In this document: piece after piece, positions 20,922 to 30,056 of the stretch
Layout: every line of letters begins with the position of its first letter
Position numbering within the stretch: the first letter of the stretch is position 1
Source: Streptomyces gilvus
Lineage (GTDB): Bacteria > Actinomycetota > Actinomycetes > Streptomycetales > Streptomycetaceae
NCBI RefSeq assembly: GCF_022513565.1
Contig: NZ_JAKWBE010000001.1
Location: forward strand, 558,001-622,000
Reading direction: 5' to 3'
DNA length: 64,000 nucleotides
Notes under the pieces: model-generated
Told to the model about the DNA's origin: nothing
What the model saw: the letters and a program-made list of their open reading frames with translations, nothing else
Databases searched by the model: none
Translations under genes and position numbers: made by a program

Positions 20922-21740
20922 ATGAGTGGACTCCCCACCGCACGCTCCGTCCGCAGCACCCCCGAAGGCCTCCTGTGGGAGCCGAGCGAGCGCCGGGTGC
21001 GAGGCCGCAAGGGCGACGTCACCGTCGTCGACAGCCGGCACCCCGTCCTCGTCTGGGAACCGTCCCTGCCCGTACCGCAGTACGCCTTCCCGCGCGCCGA
21101 CGTACGCCAGGACCTGCTGCGCCCCGCGAAGAACCCCCGCACCGGCTCGCACACCGGATCGACGGTCTTCTACGACCTGGAGATCGACGGCGAACTGCTG
21201 GAGAACGCCGCCTGGACCTTCCCCTCCGCCGACCTCGCCGACCACATCGCCTTCGAGTGGTTCCGGCGCAGCGGCAAGGGCCTCGACCACTGGTACGAGG
21301 AGGAGGAAGAGATCTTCGTCCATCCACGGGACCCGCACAAACGCGTCGACGCCCTCGTCAGCGGCCGCCACGTCCAGGTCGAGGTCGACGGCACCGTCAT
21401 GGCCGACACCCACCGGCCCGTGCTGCTCTTCGAGACCGGCCTGCCGACCCGCTACTACATCCCGCGCGAGGACGTCCGCATGGACCTGCTCACCCCCACC
21501 GACCACCACACCGGCTGCCCCTACAAGGGCACCGCCGAGTACTGGTCGTCACCCGGCGGCGCGAACCTCGTGTGGAGCTACCCGGAGCCGCTGCCCGCCG
21601 TGGGCGCGATCAAGGGCCTCTTGGCCTTCTTCAACGAGGCGGTCGACATCACCGTGGACGGGGAGCGGCTGGAGCGCCCCGTCACACCGTTCAGCGCGCT
21701 GTTCACACCGAGCAGCCCACGTGGGCCAGCGCCTGCCTGA
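20922..21740 (+). CDS. DUF427 protein with two tandem domains
   Basis: A 272-residue protein with two copies of DUF427, a small beta-barrel domain of unknown function. Copy one has PVPQYAFPRADVRQDLL and GSHTGSTVFYDLEIDGE; copy two has GLPTRYYIPREDVRMDLL and HHTGCPYKGTAEYWSS. The repeated YxxPRxDVRxDLL block shows internal duplication. The start is ATG 20922. The 3' end overlaps the convergent Nudix-like gene by 38 bases. Confidence 0.88.
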   Translation: MSGLPTARSVRSTPEGLLWEPSERRVRGRKGDVTVVDSRHPVLVWEPSLPVPQYAFPRADVRQDLLRPAKNPRTGSHTGSTVFYDLEIDGELLENAAWTFPSADLADHIAFEWFRRSGKGLDHWYEEEEEIFVHPRDPHKRVDALVSGRHVQVEVDGTVMADTHRPVLLFETGLPTRYYIPREDVRMDLLTPTDHHTGCPYKGTAEYWSSPGGANLVWSYPEPLPAVGAIKGLLAFFNEAVDITVDGERLERPVTPFSALFTPSSPRGPAPA

Positions 21741-22239
21741 GCAGCACCCCGTGGCCGCCCGGCATCTCGCTCTGCACCGCCTCCGACACGGCCTCCTGCG
21801 GGCTGAACCAGACCAGGTCCAGGGCGTCCTGCCGGGGCCGGCAGTCACCGGTCACCGGGACCACGTAGGCCAGTGACACCGCGTGCTGACGCGGGTCGTG
21901 GTACGGCGTGACGCCCTGGGTCGGGAAGTACTCGGCGACGGTGAACGGCTGCAGCGAGGCCGGGATCCGGGGCAGCGCCACCGGGCCGAGGTCCTTCTCC
22001 AGGTGGCGCATCAGGGCGTCCCGGACGCGCTCGTGGTGCAGCACCCGGCCGGAGACCAGGGTCCGGCTGACCGTCCCGTCCGGCCCGATGCGCAGCAGCA
22101 GGCCGACGCTGGTGACTTCGCCGCTGTCGTCGACGCGCACGGGCACGGCCTCGACGTACAGGATCGGCATCCTGGCACGCGCCATCTCCAGCTCGTCGGG
22201 GGAGAGCCAGCCGGGCGTGGTATCGGTCATGTCAGACAT
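21703..22239 (-). CDS. NUDIX-hydrolase-family protein (DUF4916 type)
   Basis: A 178-residue protein resembling the actinomycete DUF4916/NUDIX-like family, with GWLSPDELEMARARMPILYV at the start and VGLLLRIGPDGTVSRTLVSG. The canonical Nudix box (GX5EX7REUXEEXGU) is not apparent, so hydrolase activity is doubtful. It ends a four-gene minus-strand operon behind the amidohydrolase, 15 bases away. Confidence 0.75.
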   Translation of the reverse strand: MSDMTDTTPGWLSPDELEMARARMPILYVEAVPVRVDDSGEVTSVGLLLRIGPDGTVSRTLVSGRVLHHERVRDALMRHLEKDLGPVALPRIPASLQPFTVAEYFPTQGVTPYHDPRQHAVSLAYVVPVTGDCRPRQDALDLVWFSPQEAVSEAVQSEMPGGHGVLLRQALAHVGCSV

Positions 22240-22254
22240 TGCTTGATCATACTT

Positions 22255-23391
22255 TCAGGAGGCGCCGGGCAGGCGGTATACCCGGCGTGCGTTGTGTGCT
22301 CCCGCCCACTCCGCCAGGCGCAGCGCGTCGGGCAGGTCCAGTTCGTCGTCGTCCACCCGTTCCTGGAGCAGACCGGCCAGGGCCCGGCGGAAGGACAGCG
22401 CGCCCAGACAGTGGAACTCGGCCACACCGTACGCGTCCGAGCTGTACAGGAGTTTGCGGAAGGGCGTGATCTCGAGGGCCTCTTCCAGCACGGCACGTGC
22501 CCGCGCCGGGCCGACGTGGTGCAGGGCGAGGCCCACGTCCAGGTACACCTGCTCGAAGACCGCCGCCAAGTGGGCGGCCTGGCGCTGGTAGGGCCAGCAG
22601 TGCAGCAGCAGCACCGGGATCGTGCCGGCGGTCAGGTGCAGCCAGTCGGTGAGGTGGGCGGGGTCCGAGCGGTGCAGCCGGATGTCGTTGTCGCCGAGAC
22701 CGACGTGGAGTTGCAGCGGCAGGCCCAGGTCGACCGCGGTCCACAGCAGATGCCGTACGAGCACCGGGTCCGCCAGCCGTCCGGAACCGCTCGCGAGCAG
22801 GCGCCGGGCCGCCTCGGTGACCTCCGCGTCCGAGGGGCGGGCCGGGTCCAGGTCGAAGCCGGTGCGGTAGGCGGCCACCGACTTCACGCCGACCACGCCC
22901 GGCCGCCGTACCGCCTCCAGCGCGGCCACCCGGAAGCGGTCCGCGTACTCGCCTGGCTCGACGCCCTGGGCCGCCACCTCCTCGGCGACGTTCTCCAGCC
23001 GCACGATCTCGTACGCCGTCCCGCCCACGGGCTCCACCAGTTCGGCGGGGGTGGTGAGACGGTCCGGGGCGTACCCGGTGTCCACGCAGAACACCTCCGT
23101 CCCCGCGGCGGCCAGGAAGCGGCGGTGCACCTCGCCGGGGCCCAGCTCGACGCGCCGCGCGAGATAGGCGTCGGGCCGCGCGTGGCGCGGGAGGTCCAGC
23201 AGGGGAGCGCAGTGGCGGCGGATCGCGATGCCCACCGGACTGTCGAAGGTGGAGATCCCGGGCCAGGCCCCGCCCTCGGTGATCAGCGTCTCGAAGGCCT
23301 GCCGGTCCAGGTCGCCCGTGACCACGCCGTGGCAGTGGTGGTCCACCAACGGCAGCGCGTCGAGGGCTTCTTGGACGGGACCGGAGGGCAT
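22255..23391 (-). CDS. Amidohydrolase, FluG N-terminal-like
   Basis: A 378-residue TIM-barrel amidohydrolase of the kind found as the N-terminal half of fungal FluG. Metal-site elements are LVDHHCHGVVTGDL (HxH), LPLQLHVGLGDNDI, VLLLHCWPYQRQAA and LLYSSDAYGVAE (aspartate). It begins one base after the stop of the glutamine-synthetase-like gene. The pair therefore recreates FluG as two separate chains. Relatives are thought to hydrolyse gamma-glutamyl amides or related compounds; the exact substrate is unknown. Confidence 0.85.
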   Translation of the reverse strand: MPSGPVQEALDALPLVDHHCHGVVTGDLDRQAFETLITEGGAWPGISTFDSPVGIAIRRHCAPLLDLPRHARPDAYLARRVELGPGEVHRRFLAAAGTEVFCVDTGYAPDRLTTPAELVEPVGGTAYEIVRLENVAEEVAAQGVEPGEYADRFRVAALEAVRRPGVVGVKSVAAYRTGFDLDPARPSDAEVTEAARRLLASGSGRLADPVLVRHLLWTAVDLGLPLQLHVGLGDNDIRLHRSDPAHLTDWLHLTAGTIPVLLLHCWPYQRQAAHLAAVFEQVYLDVGLALHHVGPARARAVLEEALEITPFRKLLYSSDAYGVAEFHCLGALSFRRALAGLLQERVDDDELDLPDALRLAEWAGAHNARRVYRLPGAS

Positions 23392-23392
23392 C

Positions 23393-24796
23393 TCAGTACT
23401 TCCAGCGGTAGGCGGCCGCCACCTGCTCGTCCTCGTAGCCCTCGACCGCGGCGATCTCCCCCTGGCGTACGGCGATCACGGCGTCCGCGAGGACCGGCCC
23501 GAGCGCGGCCCGCAGCCGTTCGTCCGTGCGGAACTCCTCCACCGCCTCCCGCAGCGAGGCCGGCAGCCGGCGCACACCCCGGGCCGCCGCCTCGGCCTCG
23601 CCGAGGTGGGCCGGGTCGCCGGTGATCTCCTCGGGGAGCGGCGCGAACGAGGTCACTCCGTCCAGGCCGGCCGCGATGACGCAGGTCAGGGCGAGGTAGG
23701 GGTTGGCGGCCAGGTCGACCGGCTTGACCTCCAGGTTGGCGGCCCGCTCGCGCAGACCCGCGGTGCCGGTGACGATCCGCACCGCTGCCTCACGGGTCTC
23801 GCGGCCCCAGGCCGTGAACACCCCCGCCCACTGCGAGGGTTTGAGGCGCAGATAGCTGGCGGGGCTCGGCGCGGTGACGGCGGTGAGCGCGGGGAGGTGG
23901 GCGAGGACGCCCGCCGCGAAGGACTCGGCCTCGGGGGTCATGCCGTGGCGGCCGTGACCGCCGGAGTGCAGGTTGACGCCGTCGCGCCACGCGGAGAGGT
24001 GGAGGTGGCCGCCGTTGCCGACGCCCTGAGCGAAGACCGCCGGGGCGAACGACACCACGAGCCCGTGGCGCCCGGCGACCGCCCGGATCGTCTGCCGCAC
24101 CAGCACACTGCGGTCGGCGGCGGCCACCGGGTCGAGCGCGCCCACCGAGATCTCGAACTGCCCGGCCGCGTACTCCGGATGGAGCTGCTCCACGTCCACG
24201 TCCTGTGCCGCCAGCGCGGCCAGCAGATCGGCGCCGTAGTCGCTCAACTCGACCTGCCGGGCGGCCCCGTAGGCCGGCCCGTGCAGCGCCGGGACGAAGT
24301 CCCCGGTGGCGGACGGGCCTTGGCCGACGGCCCACTCGATCTCGATGCCCGCCTCGAAGGACAGCCCGTGCCGTTCGGCGGCCTCGGTGACCAGCCGGCG
24401 CAGGACCGTGCGCGAGCACCCCGGATGCGGCTCGCCCTCCTGCGTGATCCGGTCGACCGGCGCCCACGCCCAGCCGGGCTGCCCCGCCAGGACGACGAGG
24501 TGGTCGAGGTCGGGGTAGAGCCGCAGATCGCCGTCGGGGGAGCCGAGGACGTCCGTGGTGACGATGGAGTCGTTCGCCAGGAAGGTGTCGAACACCGGTG
24601 ACATGCCGACGCCCCAGGCCGCGGCGGAGGCGAGCTTCGCCGTGGGGATCGTCTTCACCCGGCCGATGCCGGCCGTGTCGACGTAGGCCAGCACGACGCC
24701 GTGCACGCCCTGCCCGGACAGTTCACCGCTCAGGGCCCTGGCCCGGTCGACGTCGCCCGGGCGGCCGCCGGGGACGGGATCGGTGAGGGTGGTCAT
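23393..24796 (-). CDS. Glutamine-synthetase-like gamma-glutamyl ligase
   Basis: A 467-residue member of the type I glutamine synthetase fold but not GlnA itself. It shows FEAGIEIEWAVG (metal glutamates), GNGGHLHLSAWRDGVNLH (ammonia/ATP histidine block) and YLRLKPSQWAGVFTAWGRET, followed by PYLALTCVIAAGLDG. Streptomyces GlnA-like enzymes glutamylate polyamines or ethanolamine rather than ammonia. Its tie to the amidohydrolase suggests a gamma-glutamyl route for an amine. It starts 25 bases after the methyltransferase stop. Confidence 0.85.
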   Translation of the reverse strand: MTTLTDPVPGGRPGDVDRARALSGELSGQGVHGVVLAYVDTAGIGRVKTIPTAKLASAAAWGVGMSPVFDTFLANDSIVTTDVLGSPDGDLRLYPDLDHLVVLAGQPGWAWAPVDRITQEGEPHPGCSRTVLRRLVTEAAERHGLSFEAGIEIEWAVGQGPSATGDFVPALHGPAYGAARQVELSDYGADLLAALAAQDVDVEQLHPEYAAGQFEISVGALDPVAAADRSVLVRQTIRAVAGRHGLVVSFAPAVFAQGVGNGGHLHLSAWRDGVNLHSGGHGRHGMTPEAESFAAGVLAHLPALTAVTAPSPASYLRLKPSQWAGVFTAWGRETREAAVRIVTGTAGLRERAANLEVKPVDLAANPYLALTCVIAAGLDGVTSFAPLPEEITGDPAHLGEAEAAARGVRRLPASLREAVEEFRTDERLRAALGPVLADAVIAVRQGEIAAVEGYEDEQVAAAYRWKY

Positions 24797-24821
24797 ACGT
24801 CCTCCACGGTCGAGACGTCCG

Positions 24822-25634
24822 TCAGGGTTTCACGGCCACCGCGCCGTACTGCGGGACCGCGGCGGGGGAGTCCGCCTCGGCGCGCCACCGGGAGCAGGAC
24901 ACCAGGCCCGGCTCCAGCAGGTCGAGTCCCTCGAAGAAGGCGGCGATGTCGGTGCCGGTGCGGGCGGTGATGGGCGGGGTGGCGTTCTCGTTCCAGAACT
25001 TCATCGCCGGGATCTGGCCCTCGCCGCCGAGTTCCTCGTCGGTGGTCGGGTGGGTGAGGGCCAGGTAGCTGCCGGAGGGGACCGCGGCCATGATCTCCCG
25101 TGCGATCTCCCGCGCCTTCTCCACGTCCAGCACGAAGTTGAGGATGCCGAGCATCATCACGCCGACGGGCTTGGTGAAGTCCAGGGTGGCGGCGGCGCGT
25201 TCGACGATGACGGCGGGGTCGTGGACGTCGGCCTCGATGTAGTCGGTGACGCCCTCGGGGGTGCCGGTCAGCAGGGTGCGGGCGTGCGCGAGCACGATGG
25301 GGTCGTTGTCGACGTAGACGATGCGCGCGTCCGGGGCGATGCGCTGGGCGATCTGGTGGGTGTTGTCCGCGGTCGGCAGCCCGGTGCCGATGTCCAGGAA
25401 CTGCCGTACCCCGCGCTCCTCGGCGAGGAACCGCACCGCCCGGCCCAGGAACCAGCGGTCCGCGCGGGCGATCTCCCGGATGACCGGGAACATCCCGGCG
25501 ACCTGCTCGCCGACCTGCCGGTCGACCTCGTAGTTGTCCTTGCCGCCGATCCAGTAGTTCCACACCCGCGCGTTGTGCGCCACACCGGTGTTCAGCCTGG
25601 CCGACCCGCCCGAAGGGGTGTGGCTCTCACTCAC
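24822..25634 (-). CDS. SAM-dependent methyltransferase, DUF574 type
   Basis: A 270-residue Rossmann methyltransferase of the family abundant in Streptomyces. It has VWNYWIGGKDNYEVDRQVGE, then FLDIGTGLPTADNTHQIAQR as the SAM-binding loop and VYVDNDPIVLAHARTLL as the acidic loop. The substrate is unknown. It heads the operon with the FluG-like genes. A paralogue lies at 38075-38887. Confidence 0.9.
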   Translation of the reverse strand: MSESHTPSGGSARLNTGVAHNARVWNYWIGGKDNYEVDRQVGEQVAGMFPVIREIARADRWFLGRAVRFLAEERGVRQFLDIGTGLPTADNTHQIAQRIAPDARIVYVDNDPIVLAHARTLLTGTPEGVTDYIEADVHDPAVIVERAAATLDFTKPVGVMMLGILNFVLDVEKAREIAREIMAAVPSGSYLALTHPTTDEELGGEGQIPAMKFWNENATPPITARTGTDIAAFFEGLDLLEPGLVSCSRWRAEADSPAAVPQYGAVAVKP

Positions 25635-25747
25635 GACTCAGCTCCTCCTCGCACCGCCCGCGGCTGTCGCCGCCATTGTGCCGCCCGGTGATCACACTGT
25701 CCCGGGATCGGCTGATCAGGCGTGCGGAATCGGCCAGTCGCCGTCCG

Positions 25748-26578
25748 TCAGCGGGTGCGGCCGGGGCCGGGGGCCGGGGTCTTGCCCGCCTTGACCTGCT
25801 TCAGCCGCTGGGCGCCCTCCCGGACGGCCAGTTCGAGGGAGTCGTGCGCGCCGCCGGTCAGACCGCCGGCGGTGACGGTGATGGCGTCGTTGCCCACGCG
25901 TACGGCGGCCACGTCCAGGGTGAGCGTGGCGGGTTCGCCGTTCGAGGTGCCCTGCACCGTCACGTTCAGGCCCTGCCGGGCGTCACCTTGGGTGGGTACC
26001 GAGGAGGTGGTCACCTGGACCGTCCGCTTGCCGCCCTTGGCGTCGGTCGCGGTGAACTGGTCGCACTTGACCGGCAGCGTCTTCATCCAGCCCAGGGCGG
26101 CGCTCAGACGGACGGGGTTGTAGGCGGCGACCTGGTACAGCAGCCGGGAGTCGCCCTGCTGGAACCCGGCCAGCGCCGAGGCGCCCGTCGGCTTGCCCAG
26201 CAGATCGTCGTCGTAGAGGGAGTCGAGCAGCCGCTGGCAGTCGGCGGCGTTGGTCTTCGCGGTCAGGAAGGCGGCGACGTCGACCTTGCCGACGAGGAGG
26301 GTGTCGCCCCAGTGCTCGGCGCCCTTGGCCGGGGTCCAGCCGCCCTCCAGGTCCGTCATGGTGATCAGCGCCGCCTCGGCGCCGGCCTGGGTGAGCCGGG
26401 CGGACGGCGTCGAGGTGGGCGCGGACGCCCGGGCGAGGGGCGAGGCGGCGAGGTCGGTGGGCGTGGCACCCCCGCCCGCGCCGTCGCCGCCGTCCGAGCA
26501 GGCCGCGGTGGTCAGCAGCGCGCCCACGGCCAGCGCGGAGGCGAGCACACGGACGGGCCGTGACGGACGTCGGATCAT
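25748..26578 (-). CDS. Secreted lipoprotein of unknown function
   Basis: A 276-residue precursor with signal peptide MIRRPSRPVRVLASALAVGA and lipobox LLTTAAC, the modified cysteine being at about residue 27. A Gly/Asp/Thr-rich linker follows. The mature domain has ITMTDLEGGWTPAK and a central disulphide-capable cysteine pair (NAADCQRLL, LPVKCDQF), as in sensor-like lipoproteins of actinomycetes. The frame is open far upstream through the repeat region, but the signal peptide fixes the start at ATG 26578. Confidence 0.85.
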   Translation of the reverse strand: MIRRPSRPVRVLASALAVGALLTTAACSDGGDGAGGGATPTDLAASPLARASAPTSTPSARLTQAGAEAALITMTDLEGGWTPAKGAEHWGDTLLVGKVDVAAFLTAKTNAADCQRLLDSLYDDDLLGKPTGASALAGFQQGDSRLLYQVAAYNPVRLSAALGWMKTLPVKCDQFTATDAKGGKRTVQVTTSSVPTQGDARQGLNVTVQGTSNGEPATLTLDVAAVRVGNDAITVTAGGLTGGAHDSLELAVREGAQRLKQVKAGKTPAPGPGRTR

Positions 26579-26629
26579 GACGGAGGCCTCCTGAGCAACA
26601 GACGGTTCACGCCCCAGCGCACCACCCCC

Positions 26630-27770
26630 CACCCCGACCCACCAGCGCACCGGTCCGGACGGGTGAGCACCGCCCCGCCGTCCGGCGGGGCACGGGGCTG
26701 GTGGAGCTGAGCGCTGCCCTCCGCCCACCGGTCCTGAGGCTGGAGGGTGAGTGCCGTCGAGGGCGCACCGGTCTGGGGGCGTGAGGGCCGCCCACATCCA
26801 CCGACCGCGCGGCTGGGTGCCGCCCGTCTGTGCACCGGTCCGGGCGGGTCGGCGCCACCGTCGCCCATCGGGGTACCGGTCCCGGAGGCGTGCCGCCGCC
26901 CACTGCTGCTCGCCACCCGGTCCGGAGGGGTGAGGGCCGCCTTCCGCCCACCGGGTCTTGAGGCTGGGGGGTGAGTGCCGTCGACCGGCGCACCGGTCCG
27001 GGGATGTGAGGGCCGCCCGCTGGCCGCGCGGCTGGGTGCCGCCAGTGCGCACCCGTCCGGGCGGGTCGGCGCCACCCGTCGCCCATCGGGATACCGGTCC
27101 CGGAGGCGTGCCGCCGCCCACTGCTGCTCGCCACCCGGTCCGGAGGGGTGAGGGCCGCCTTCCGCCCACCGGGTCTTGAGGCTGGGGGTGAGCGCCGTCG
27201 ACCGGCGCACCGGTCCGGAGCTGTGAGGGCCGCCCACACCCGCCGACCGCGCGGCTGGGTGCCGCCAGTGTGCACCCGTCCGGGCGGGTCGGCGCCACCG
27301 TCGCCCATCGGGGTACCGGTCCCGGAGGCATGGCGCCGCCCGTTGCTGCTCGCCATCCCGGTCCGGAGGGGTGAGGGCCGCCTTCCGCCCACCGGGTCTT
27401 GAGGCTGGGGGGTGAGTGCCGTCGACCGGCGCACCGGTCTGGAGCCGTGAGGGCCACCCTCCGCCCACCGGTCCTGAGGCCGGAGGGTGAGTGGCGTCGG
27501 CTGGCCCACCGGGGCTTGAGGCCGGAGGGTGAGTGCCGCCCGCCGTCTACCGGCGCACCTGCCCGCGCAGGTGACGCCGCCCACTGCCCACCGCCCGCCG
27601 ACCGCGCGGCTGGGTGCCGCCCGCCGGCGTACCGGGTCGGGCGCGTGAGTGCCGGCCACCGCCTGCCGGCGCATCTGCCCGCGCAGGTGAGCGCCGCCCA
27701 CGACTCGCCGGTCCCACTGCTGGGTGCCCCCACCGCCCGCCGGCGCACCGGTCCGGAGGGGTGGGTGTCG
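26630..27770. repeat. Tandem repeat region with ~220-bp period, no gene
   Basis: This stretch of about 1.1 kb holds GC-rich repeats and no credible gene. The block TCCGCCCACCGG recurs at 26720, 26943, 27161 and 27384 (spacings 223, 218 and 223), and the block CCGCGCGGCTGGGTGCCGCC recurs at about 26805, 27024, 27246 and 27602. Each unit is itself built of 35-45-base modules of the form CACCGGTCCGGAGGGGTGAG. Copies are about 90 percent alike in the core 26720-27460 and decay to the right. Unit lengths are not multiples of three, which argues against coding. It separates the lipoprotein gene from the K+ channel gene. Confidence 0.85.
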
Positions 27771-27861
27771 GGTGCTGCGACTCGAACGCTCCGTCCCGCG
27801 TGCCCGGACAGCCGGGTGCGATGACACTGGCCCCATGCCGACCCCTCCCACGGAGTGATGC

Positions 27862-28329
27862 GTGCTCCCCGGATTCCTCGCCCGCGTGGCCCAGTTGCTG
27901 GTCGGCCGCCAGGGGCGGTCGCTGCACCTGCGGGCGGCCGGTGGTGCGACGGTCGTGCTCGGGGTGGTGATGCTGGTCGGCTCCTGGGCCGTCGTCGTCG
28001 CCGAGGACGGCGCGCCCCGCGCCAACCTGAGGACGTATCCGCAGGCGCTGTGGTGGTCGATCGAGACGGCGACGACCGTCGGATACGGCGACTTCTACCC
28101 GGTGACCCTCGGCGGCCGGATCATCGCCGCCGTCGTGATGATCGTCGGCATCACGACGTACGGCATGGTCACCGCCGCCCTGGCCACCTGGTTCGTCGGC
28201 CGGGAACAGCAGCGGCGGCACCATCTCGCCCGTAGCGCCGAGGAGTTGGGCGAGGAGACCGCCCACGCCCTGCACGAACGCTTCGACCGGCTGGAGCGGT
28301 TGATGGCGGGCAAGGGCGAACGGGGCTGA
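27862..28329 (+). CDS. Two-helix potassium channel
   Basis: A 155-residue KcsA-like channel subunit. Helix one is at about residues 27-47 (VVLGVVMLVGSWAVVVAED). The pore loop ALWWSIETATTVGYGDFYPV carries the intact selectivity filter TVGYGD, and helix two is IIAAVVMIVGITTYGMVTAA. A charged C-terminal helix of about 45 residues probably forms the tetramer bundle. The start is GTG 27862 with GGAG (27852-27855) upstream; the nearby ATG at 27858 is in another frame. Confidence 0.92.
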   Translation: MLPGFLARVAQLLVGRQGRSLHLRAAGGATVVLGVVMLVGSWAVVVAEDGAPRANLRTYPQALWWSIETATTVGYGDFYPVTLGGRIIAAVVMIVGITTYGMVTAALATWFVGREQQRRHHLARSAEELGEETAHALHERFDRLERLMAGKGERG

Positions 28330-28433
28330 AAGCGCCCGGACCACCCGCGCGTACCCCCGCCCTGTGACGGACGGGACACGTGAGGTAAGGTCCCTGCGGT
28401 TTACGGGCGGAGTCGTAAGGGGGCCACGGAGCC

Positions 28434-29858
28434 ATGGAATCCCACCTGGTCGACATAGGCGGCGCGGCCTCGGGCGAGGCGCGGCTCGAGGAGCTCGCCC
28501 CACAGCCGCTGCTGACCCGGGACTACGAGACCCGGCCTGCGCTCGTCTACGAGCGACTGCGCGACCTGCACGGCCCGGTCGCGCCGGTCGACCTGCTGGG
28601 CGTGCCCGCCTGGCTGGTGCTCGGCTACCGCGAGTCGCTGCAGGTGCTCCAGGACGACGCCGCCTGGCCCAAGGGGCTGGAGAACTGGCGGGCCCGCTCC
28701 GAGGGCCGGGTGCCCGCCGACTGGCCGCTGGGCCCCTCCCTGGAGGTCAACCACGTCCTGATCCAGGGCGGCCCCGCCTACCCCGCCCTCCGCTCCGCCT
28801 GGGACACCGCCCTGCGCCCGTTCCAGGACCCGCGCCAGCCGCAGGCGAGGCGCCTCAGGAACGCCGTCACGGGCTACGCCGACGAGCTGATCAGCCTCCT
28901 CGCCCAGGGCGGCCGCACCGGCCACGCCGACCTCTCGGCGCAGTTCTCCCGCCCGCTGCCGCTGATGGCGGCGAGCCATCTGCTGGGCTTCCCCGGCTCC
29001 CAGGGCGACGACGCGCTGATGGACATGTGGCGCGTCCTCGACGCGGGACCGGACGCCGAACCCGCCCTGGAACGCCTGCTGGTGACGCTCGGCGAGCTCG
29101 CCGCCGCCAAGATCGAGAAGCCGGGCGACGACTTCCCCTCCCTCCTGGTCGCCGCCCACCCCGACCTCCCGGTCGACGCGCTGGCCCGGGAGCTGTTCAT
29201 GCTGCTCGGCATGACCTCCGACCACGTCGGCATCCTCATCTCCAACACCGTCGTCGAGGTGATCTCCGGCGACCGGGAGGGCGGGGTGCGCAGCGCGCTG
29301 TCCGCCGGGATGGTCCGCGAGACCATGAACCGGGTCGTCATGCGCAAGCCGCCGCTGGTCAACTTCGTGCCGCGGTTCGCCGCCGAGGACACCCGGCTCG
29401 GCAACTACACGATCCGCGCCGGGGACCCCGTGTGGGTGTCCTCCGCCGCCGCGCACGCCGACCCGCTGTTCGCCGGGCAGATGACCACGGGCTCCAGCAT
29501 CAGCAGCCGGGCCCATCTCTCCTGGGGCGCGGGCCGCCGCCAGTGTCCCGCCCGCGAGCTGGCCTCCACCATCGCGATGGCCGGCGTGAGCCGTGTCTTC
29601 GAACGCTTCGACCACCTGGAACTCGCCCTGCCGGTCGACCAACTCCCGTGGCGCTCCTCGCCGTTCATGCGCGGCCTGCGCTCCCTGCCGGTGCGGTACG
29701 AACTCGCCGGGCCGGTGCCGGCCCGCCCGCCGGTGCCGGTGACGGACGTCCCGGGTGCCCCGGACGTCCCCGACGCGCCTGCGGGGCCGGACCAGGCGGC
29801 CAAGCGGCGGTCCTCGCTGTGGCGGTACCTGGCCGGGCTGATCCGCTCGAACGGCTGA
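28434..29858 (+). CDS. Cytochrome P450, CYP157-like, without ExxR
   Basis: A 474-residue P450. The haem loop WGAGRRQCPARELA has its cysteine at about residue 371. The sequence resembles P450s that travel with Streptomyces conservons (CYP156/CYP157). In the K-helix position I read ETMNRVVMRKPP (from residue 296), so the normally universal ExxR is absent, as reported for CYP157. The I-helix reads LLGMTSDHVG in place of the usual A/G-G-x-D/E-T. The C-terminus is extended by a proline-rich linker and a basic amphipathic end, RRSSLWRYLAGLIRSNG. No conservon genes flank it. Confidence 0.88.
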   Translation: MESHLVDIGGAASGEARLEELAPQPLLTRDYETRPALVYERLRDLHGPVAPVDLLGVPAWLVLGYRESLQVLQDDAAWPKGLENWRARSEGRVPADWPLGPSLEVNHVLIQGGPAYPALRSAWDTALRPFQDPRQPQARRLRNAVTGYADELISLLAQGGRTGHADLSAQFSRPLPLMAASHLLGFPGSQGDDALMDMWRVLDAGPDAEPALERLLVTLGELAAAKIEKPGDDFPSLLVAAHPDLPVDALARELFMLLGMTSDHVGILISNTVVEVISGDREGGVRSALSAGMVRETMNRVVMRKPPLVNFVPRFAAEDTRLGNYTIRAGDPVWVSSAAAHADPLFAGQMTTGSSISSRAHLSWGAGRRQCPARELASTIAMAGVSRVFERFDHLELALPVDQLPWRSSPFMRGLRSLPVRYELAGPVPARPPVPVTDVPGAPDVPDAPAGPDQAAKRRSSLWRYLAGLIRSNG

Positions 29859-29875
29859 TCCGCCGGGGCTCGTCA

Positions 29876-30056
29876 GGGCTGGGCATGGCCGTTCCACCAG
29901 GCCCAGGCCGCGATCTCGACCCGGTTCCGGAGCACAGCGCCGTACACGTACGCGTCGAGGTCGAAGGGTCAACGGAGCGGGTGCGGCCGAGGCCCCCAGG
30001 GCGACCGCGGCGGTCGCGCCCCCGGTCACTCCGACGACGACCTTGCTGCGCTGCAT
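29876..30056 (-). pseudogene. Possible decayed small secreted-protein gene
   Basis: The interval 29859-30240 has no convincing gene. On the minus strand from ATG 30056 it reads MQRSKVVVGVTGGATAAVAL, signal-peptide-like. A second frame then gives YGAVLRNRVEIAAWAWWNG, ending near 29876. The two could be parts of one frameshifted short gene. I recognise neither piece and may be reading noise. Confidence 0.25.

Noticed and set aside
25748..27748. A 666-codon minus-strand frame running through the repeat region into the lipoprotein gene
   Set aside because: The signal peptide and lipobox fix the real start at 26578. The upstream part is repeat sequence open in several frames, with unit lengths that shift the frame.
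26607..28025. Other long repeat-encoded frames on both strands with Pro/Arg/Gly-rich repeats
   Set aside because: Similar peptides appear in three frames of the same DNA. There is no ribosome-binding site, and the spacings are not multiples of three.
28434..29858. A conservon around the P450 gene
   Set aside because: No cvnA-D genes (sensor kinase, roadblock, DUF742, GTPase) lie next to it. The neighbours are a K+ channel and an XRE regulator.
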